NCBI GenBank assembly: GCA_007258455.2
Contig: VDFB02321314.1
Span: forward strand, 1 to 64,000
Length of the DNA stretch: 64,000 bases
DNA from: Sequoia sempervirens
Taxonomy: Eukaryota; Streptophyta; Pinopsida; Cupressales; Cupressaceae
Direction of reading: 5' to 3'
This document shows positions 59,001 to 64,000 of the stretch, in pieces. Below the pieces are notes generated by a model, which saw only the letters and a list, made by a program, of their open reading frames with translations, searched no databases and was not told the origin of the DNA. The translations under genes and the position numbers were made by a program. Each line of letters opens with the position of its first letter. Within the stretch, counting starts at the first letter, position 1.

Positions 59001-61992
59001 ATGGATTTGCAAAATTCATACCCACAGAACTAGAAGATGCACCAAATGGATTGCTAATGTTGGAGTTGGTCCTTGTGATGTTGTATATGCTCTATTGGTG
59101 CCAAATGTTGGAGATGAGGGAATGTGTGTAGTTGTAACATTATATATGTTGTTCCCCTAAGAGGAAAACTAGTGTGCATTTTTTGTGAGGAAGATTGACC
59201 TTATGAAAATAAGTTTTGACCAAGACCTTGGGTTTGTGTATGTGTTGTTCCCTCTACAAATTTGGAATTGTTAAAACCAAAGGGGAGCTTAGCACCTTTT
59301 TGAGCAAGTGCAAGAAACAACTTATTAGGATTTGCATTGACTAGCTCCTCTACAACTCAGACTATCCTAGGATCTTAGGAAGTCTCTTCAACCTCTCCAG
59401 GTGTTAAACGTTGGTTGACCTCTTTCAATGTGAAATTGGAAAATGGGTTTGGTGTTTCACCTTGTGTTGTTTGAGGTTGACCCAAATTTCATGTTGCTAG
59501 TTGGATTGAAATAGGGGTCATATGAAGAATCCATGTCTCTTTGTTTCCTTTGTGACCTATTCAAGATCATGTAAGACTTGTGAATTTTGGATGGTGAAAC
59601 TTTTGGTATGTATGCAACTAAGATGGAGATGCAAACTAAGGATTAAAATGGAAGACGATAATGATGCTATGTTATGTTTTTGGAATTTTTTGGACTATAA
59701 GGATAGCAATGCAAACTATGACCAAGTTTTTGACATGCAAGAGTGACAATGAGGTTAGTACTATGCTTGGGATACAAAATGCTAATGAGACTATGATTAT
59801 GACTATGCTTGGAATGGGTATGCAACCTTGAACCCTAGAGGAGGATGCTAAGCAAACTATGATGGACCAAAGCGACAATGCTAAATTTCAAGACCTCAAG
59901 AAGATAAACCAAGATGATAATGATGATAGTTTAACCAAAGGTGAACCTAAACTAGACACATGAGTTGTAGGCCCAACCAAAAGATAAGATTGATAAGAGG
60001 TATGATAAGTTCAAGACACCTAGAAACGAGACTAATGATCTTCCCAATAGTATGATAAGCCTCCTAATCTCAAGACTTAAGGATGATCCTAAAATGTGGT
60101 TGAAATGTGGTAGATGCAAACTAGGACTATGCAAGATGACCTAAGGTGAAAGATGGAATGTTATGGATGGACGGACTGAATCTAAACAAGTCTATGATCT
60201 GAGTGCACAATTACAGTCTGTAAGGAAAATGAAAGTTGATTGTATAGATATTTCCCCAAAAAAATTGATCCTAATAGTTATGGTGTTTCAAGCCATAGAT
60301 GTGGTGTAGAAATCTAATCAATTGCGGTGCACGACTGGTCAATTGCAACATATAGAAAAATGCGGATTTTTGGCTTACTAGGACTTCTAATAATTGTAGT
60401 AAATTGTCTGACAATTATGGTGTTTTGATAAATAGTTGTGGTGTTCTTCCTACTAACCCTAATTTGATGTTTTCTAGTTTTTTTTTGTTTTTGGCAAGTT
60501 TGAATTTGATCATAAAACACAACAAACACTTGAAAAATAGATTTGGCTAATTTTGAATCTTTGAATTTTTGGTAATCAAGTATGTTTGCAAGTTAAATTC
60601 TTCCATGAAACTCACTTGGCCTTGGTTCAAAAATAATGAAGAAAAGCACAACCTAAGGAACAGGGTTTGTCTAATAAAGTTGGGCTTACCTCACCCTAGG
60701 TGGAGTGATGTAATTTGAGAACATGGAGTGGGTGAAGCTAGAGCTTGACAAGTTCATGGACCACCTTAACACCTCTCACCTTGAAAGGAGTAATTCCAAA
60801 TAAGGAACCTTGCCACCTCAACCAAGAATTGGATGTGGTAAGTAACTTCTTAGGATGATGCTATCTTGACACGCTAGCAATAAGAGACGGCTAAAAAAGT
60901 ATAACTTCTAATAACACTGGCTTTCTAGGAGGTCGGTGAACACCAAAGGTATACTTCAGATGTGAGACACTTAAGCCTCTATCCATGTTGAATGTGGGAA
61001 ATCATTCCACACCATCATTGGAACATAAGGTATAATTTCCCTTGATAATGCTACTAACTTTCACCTTTGCACCTTTAATGTAGCCCACTTAAAAAAATGT
61101 GCTTTGAGGTCGTCCCCCTCAAGTTCTATGTTAGGATATGTTGCAAAGGCAGGCCTCCCAAAAAATAATAGATTGATGTGTGTTTCTCTTACACCCAAGA
61201 TCACATGAAGTGCAAGGGGAGAGGATACACACACACCAATCTGGGATTTAACACAATGTACAAGTGCACCAAAAACGAAAGACACTTGTTCTTTTTAAGC
61301 ACCAATTCTAAATGTTCCTAATTTAGAAATCACAAACTCATAATGGAACCCTACAAGAAATTGGATTAGTAGTTTGATAACAATGTCTTCTCCCAACGAT
61401 TGCAACAAGTTGAAGATTAAATATTAGTAACACAAAAAACCTCTGCCCTAATGAATGCAAAAAGCAAAAAATTAAAATCTCAAATTTATACCCTCTTATT
61501 GTTGTGATAGTCAATTGTGGTGCATAAAGGCTTAGATGTGTTGCATGGATGTGATGCAGAAACAAACGATTGTAAAAAATGGAATAATGACTGTAATGAA
61601 CAAAATAATGACTGTGATGTGTTGGTAAATGATTGCGGTGAACTGTTGAACAATTGCAACACAAAAACCCCAGGTTGCAAAAACACAGATCTGAAGAAAA
61701 AAAATAACAAGATTTGATAATGGATATGATATTAGTAGACTATTACTATGTCAACAAAAACCAAAAACCTAGAGAATGCCCTAAAACTACAATAATTGAA
61801 TGATTTGAGCTTGCAAACAATGACAATCAAATGTGTCATTCTAGGTGATGATTGTGGCTATGTAATAAAATTATTGTAGTGTGTAATACAATGATTGTAG
61901 TGTTTTAAATATCAATTGATTCATCCTGAAGGTTGATTGTAGCGGACTCCTAAAAATTAGAATTTTTCTAAAATTTCAAAAAAATTGTTGGT
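59001..61992 (-). other. Leader of element D, non-coding
   Basis: No credible protein. Low-complexity stretches rich in ATGATGCTATG and CAAGAC words occur at 59640-60160. ATTGYRGTG words recur at 60310-60440, in the 61513-61693 array and at 61855-61940, suggesting one dispersed, broken array. Confidence 0.55.
61513..61693 (-). repeat. 21-bp tandem array in the leader of element D
   Basis: Units of exactly 21 bp start at 61547, 61568, 61589, 61610, 61631, 61652 and 61673, each with a GAYTGYRR core on the plus strand; one 21-bp and one 13-bp unit precede. Both strands remain open as heptads, for example LQSLFHF on the minus strand. Same period as in element B, unrelated sequence. Confidence 0.88.
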
Positions 61993-62010
61993 TTCACGTC
62001 AAGTTCACCA
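61993..62010 (-). promoter_or_regulatory. Primer-site-like sequence of element D
   Basis: Minus-strand TGGTGAACTTGACGTGAA lies 2 nt from a TGTAGATAGG LTR start at 62013. The TGG start and spacing fit a primer site; the tRNA is not identified. Confidence 0.5.
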
Positions 62011-62012
62011 AA

Positions 62013-62396
62013 TGTAGATAGGGTTTCAAATTTGAGGAATATGCATGAATCAATAATAGCAACCATAAAACTATTTAATTCAAGCAATAAAGATCCTAAT
62101 CCAACAATGAAGTACAAATGAACATAGAAATCACAATAATAAAGAAATACAACATTAATTCTTATGCCATAATTGAATCACCTCCATTGCTCTTCTCCAT
62201 TTTACTTTATTTGTTCTCACATATGTAGTATGCAATATACTCAATAAGCTTGATGTTGAAAATTGATAGCTTGATCTCTTGATAGAAAAAATTCAAAGAT
62301 TGTGGTTAAGGTTGAAATGAATATGATGACTTGTTAGCCGATAGGCTTTTACTGTGGACTTTCTAGTCCACAAGTAGTCAATAAACCTGTCTCACA
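62013..62396 (-). repeat. Probable 5' LTR of element D
   Basis: Plus-strand start TGTAGATAGG; a possible end is GTCTCACA near 62396. No second copy is in the window, so the outer end is a guess. Confidence 0.35.
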
Positions 62397-62846
62397 TGCT
62401 GATAAACTGTTGTCTCCTGCTGATAAACCAAATCTGTGAAACTACTGTAAGAAAATCTTGCCAGTCATTGCTATCTTTATTGCAAAGAGTCATGTCTATC
62501 TACATTATGGGATCTACCTTACTATCTTCTAGATATTTATACACATCACTCACACAACAACAAAATATATCTTTCAATCTCATTACCCTTCCACACGGAA
62601 AGTCTACAGCATCATTACTGACTTGCACCATCATTACTTACTACACAAATTGGAAAGAAATTAGAATCTCATACTTAATTACTCCCACAAAAGCGATGAG
62701 AAAGAGTATGCCAAAATATCAATGACACCTCTGAGCCAATACTGCATATACTATAAAGATTTTTTGATAGTTGTTTGAAAAAATTTCTAAGAACCGTCCA
62801 ATGTGTTTGCAAGCTTTATCCTCATTGGAAGCCACTATCTCTTTTG

Positions 62847-62854
62847 TATAAAAT
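62847..62854 (+). promoter_or_regulatory. TATA box of the 62.9-kb candidate gene
   Basis: TATAAAAT, 66 bp before the ATG at 62913, in an otherwise less AT-extreme stretch. Confidence 0.45.
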
Positions 62855-62912
62855 CCCATTCACCTCTCAATTCTCTTTAATACGTTCCATCGCTTTGATT
62901 ATAAATAAATAC

Positions 62913-63363
62913 ATGGCTTGCCGCATGAAAATATTGGCTCCCCTACTTCTGCTTGCAAGCGTGCTCAACTTGTTTACAGTCCTCGCTTTGGTATAAAACA
63001 ATAGTCTCTACTTTTCTTATACGTAACCCTAATTTAAATTTGAATTGTGTTCATGTTGTAACCTGTGAATGGTGATTCTAAAAAATAAATGAATTAGTGT
63101 GGTTATAGGGGCAATATGCGATGGGGATGTTTGTGATGGTGCAACATGCCAAAACGGGGCAATTGTTCAAGATCATCGAAAATAATGAGGAGTTGGGCAA
63201 TTGGACCCCTGGGAATGTAGAGAATATTACCTTACTCTTCTTTCTAGATGACTTTTCCAACCATGACATTATCATCCTACCCCCAAAACAAAACCAAATT
63301 CATAAATCCGACTTACCAAATTCTACACAAAATATTTCAATTTTGGGACAAAATGTGATTTGA
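62913..63363 (+). CDS. Candidate host gene: small secreted protein, two exons, unknown family
   Basis: Exon 1 (62913-62990) encodes MACRMKILAPLLLLASVLNL then FTVLAL, a textbook signal peptide: short basic start, long hydrophobic core. It ends exactly at GTATAA. A GT-AG intron of 118 bp (62991-63108, ending GGTTATAG) joins in phase to exon 2, GQYAMGMFVMVQHAKTGQLF, KIIENNEELGNWTPGN, then a less protein-like tail to TGA 63363. A TATA box and clean 5' UTR precede the ATG (context AATACATGG). The protein would enter the secretory pathway. The end of the gene is doubtful: another exon junction may follow GNWTPGN. I do not recognise the family; a broken gene fragment is possible. Confidence 0.45.
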
Positions 63364-64000
63364 ACTCGAAACCCTTTACAACCCGCTGCCAACAAAGGAA
63401 AAAAATAAGAGAAAAAAATGTCAAGAATGACAGTGATTTACCCATCCACCAACCAAACCTAATCCAACTTGCCTTGCCATATTTCATCTCATTTGCTTGT
63501 CCCCAACAAACAACATCACCATGGCTATGGCAAATCCAAAACCACAAAAAAACTTTATGGCTAATAAAACCACCCAAATAGATAAATATGTTTCAATTAA
63601 ATGTGTATCAATGATTCCTACATGCTTGCCTACAAAAATATTGAAGGGAATTAGTTGTACAAAATATGATGATGGAGAAATGAAATGAACCAAAACCAAA
63701 ATGCCTACAGTTGATGCTTCAATCTAGCCATAATAAACAAAAATAAAAATCACACCCCAGACCTAGACCGGTCTCCTTACAACCGTTGCTTCAATCTATT
63801 CATAATGAACAAAAAGTAGATCTATAGCCTTCCAGAAAAAATAGTGGATGGTGATGAGAACAAGGAAACCATAGCAAACATGGAGTGTAGTGTAAAGCCA
63901 AGTGTGGGAGGCATGCAACTACCAAGTGTTTGTTGGTTGTGGGTCTTGCTTATGTATATTAATAATACATGCTCTTATATAATATATATTAGGTTGAATT
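63364..64000. other. No recognisable feature
   Basis: AT-rich; short open frames on both strands without motifs. The last 40 bases are a TA-rich run. Confidence 0.55.

Larger units (their letters stand above)
57205..62396 (-). mobile_element. Element D: 5' part of a Ty3/gypsy retrotransposon without pol
   Basis: Minus-strand order: LTR (ending at 62013), primer-site-like sequence, 2.5-3 kb leader with a 21-bp array, gag, start of protease region. Similarity to the gag-protease junction of element B ends near 57205 (PQPKIQYN) and no RT, RNase H or integrase follows on either side of element C. The left end is therefore a deletion or truncation older than C. The right LTR limit (about 62396) is tentative. 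Confidence 0.65.

Noticed and set aside
62396..62725. 109-codon ORF before the candidate gene
   Set aside because: Composition unlike a conserved protein and no motifs; it lies between the D LTR and the TATA box of the candidate gene.

Overview
The window looks like gymnosperm nuclear DNA, most likely from a conifer and possibly a cupressophyte. It is AT-rich, almost gene-free and packed with old, nested Ty3/gypsy LTR retrotransposons. It also carries a plastid insertion whose accD copy has the in-frame repeat expansion I associate with cupressophyte plastids. The lineage call is inference from accD and retroelement style; no species marker is present.

Layout. (Z) 1-2696 is the end of a minus-strand gypsy element: leader with a 31-bp array, tRNA-Asn-type primer site, and LTR. 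2697-5226 holds nothing recognisable. (A) 5232-17900 is a complete minus-strand Athila-like element with 5-bp target duplication AGCCT, decayed gag-pol, a 45-bp array and a decayed coiled-coil ORF behind pol. 18232-~20028 is a chimeric plastid insertion: accD joined head-to-head to rps19-rpl2. 20057-20483 is a solo LTR of Ty1/copia type (GAGGG duplication). 20489-24873 is featureless. 24879-26035 is a solo LTR (CATAG duplication) of the same family as Z. 26041-27275 is an LTR-like promoter remnant.

The right half is a nest. (D) 57205-62396 is the gag end and leader of a minus-strand gypsy element without pol. (C) 27281-57146, duplication ATTTG, is a minus-strand gypsy element with unusually large 3.2-kb LTRs that contain a ~1.4-kb degenerate array; its second RNase H lies before, not after, reverse transcriptase. 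(B) 34973-50663 is a plus-strand Tat-like element inserted into the RNase H gene of C. B has a gag-PR-Gpatch-RT-RNH-aRNH-INT polyprotein and an antisense plant-mobile-domain ORF. LTR divergence judged by eye (B ~3 %, A ~7 %, C ~10 %) agrees with the nesting order.

A theme runs through the elements: each carries its own degenerate tandem array with a strict period but unrelated sequence (31, 45, 21, 21+21+17 and 72+70 bp). The arrays usually sit between primer site and first ORF, or inside the LTR. In B, matching arrays precede both the sense gag-pol and the antisense ORF. The only candidate host gene is a small two-exon secreted-protein model at 62913-63363. No element appears able to move on its own: most lesions are nonsense changes of the C-to-T type expected from methylated DNA.
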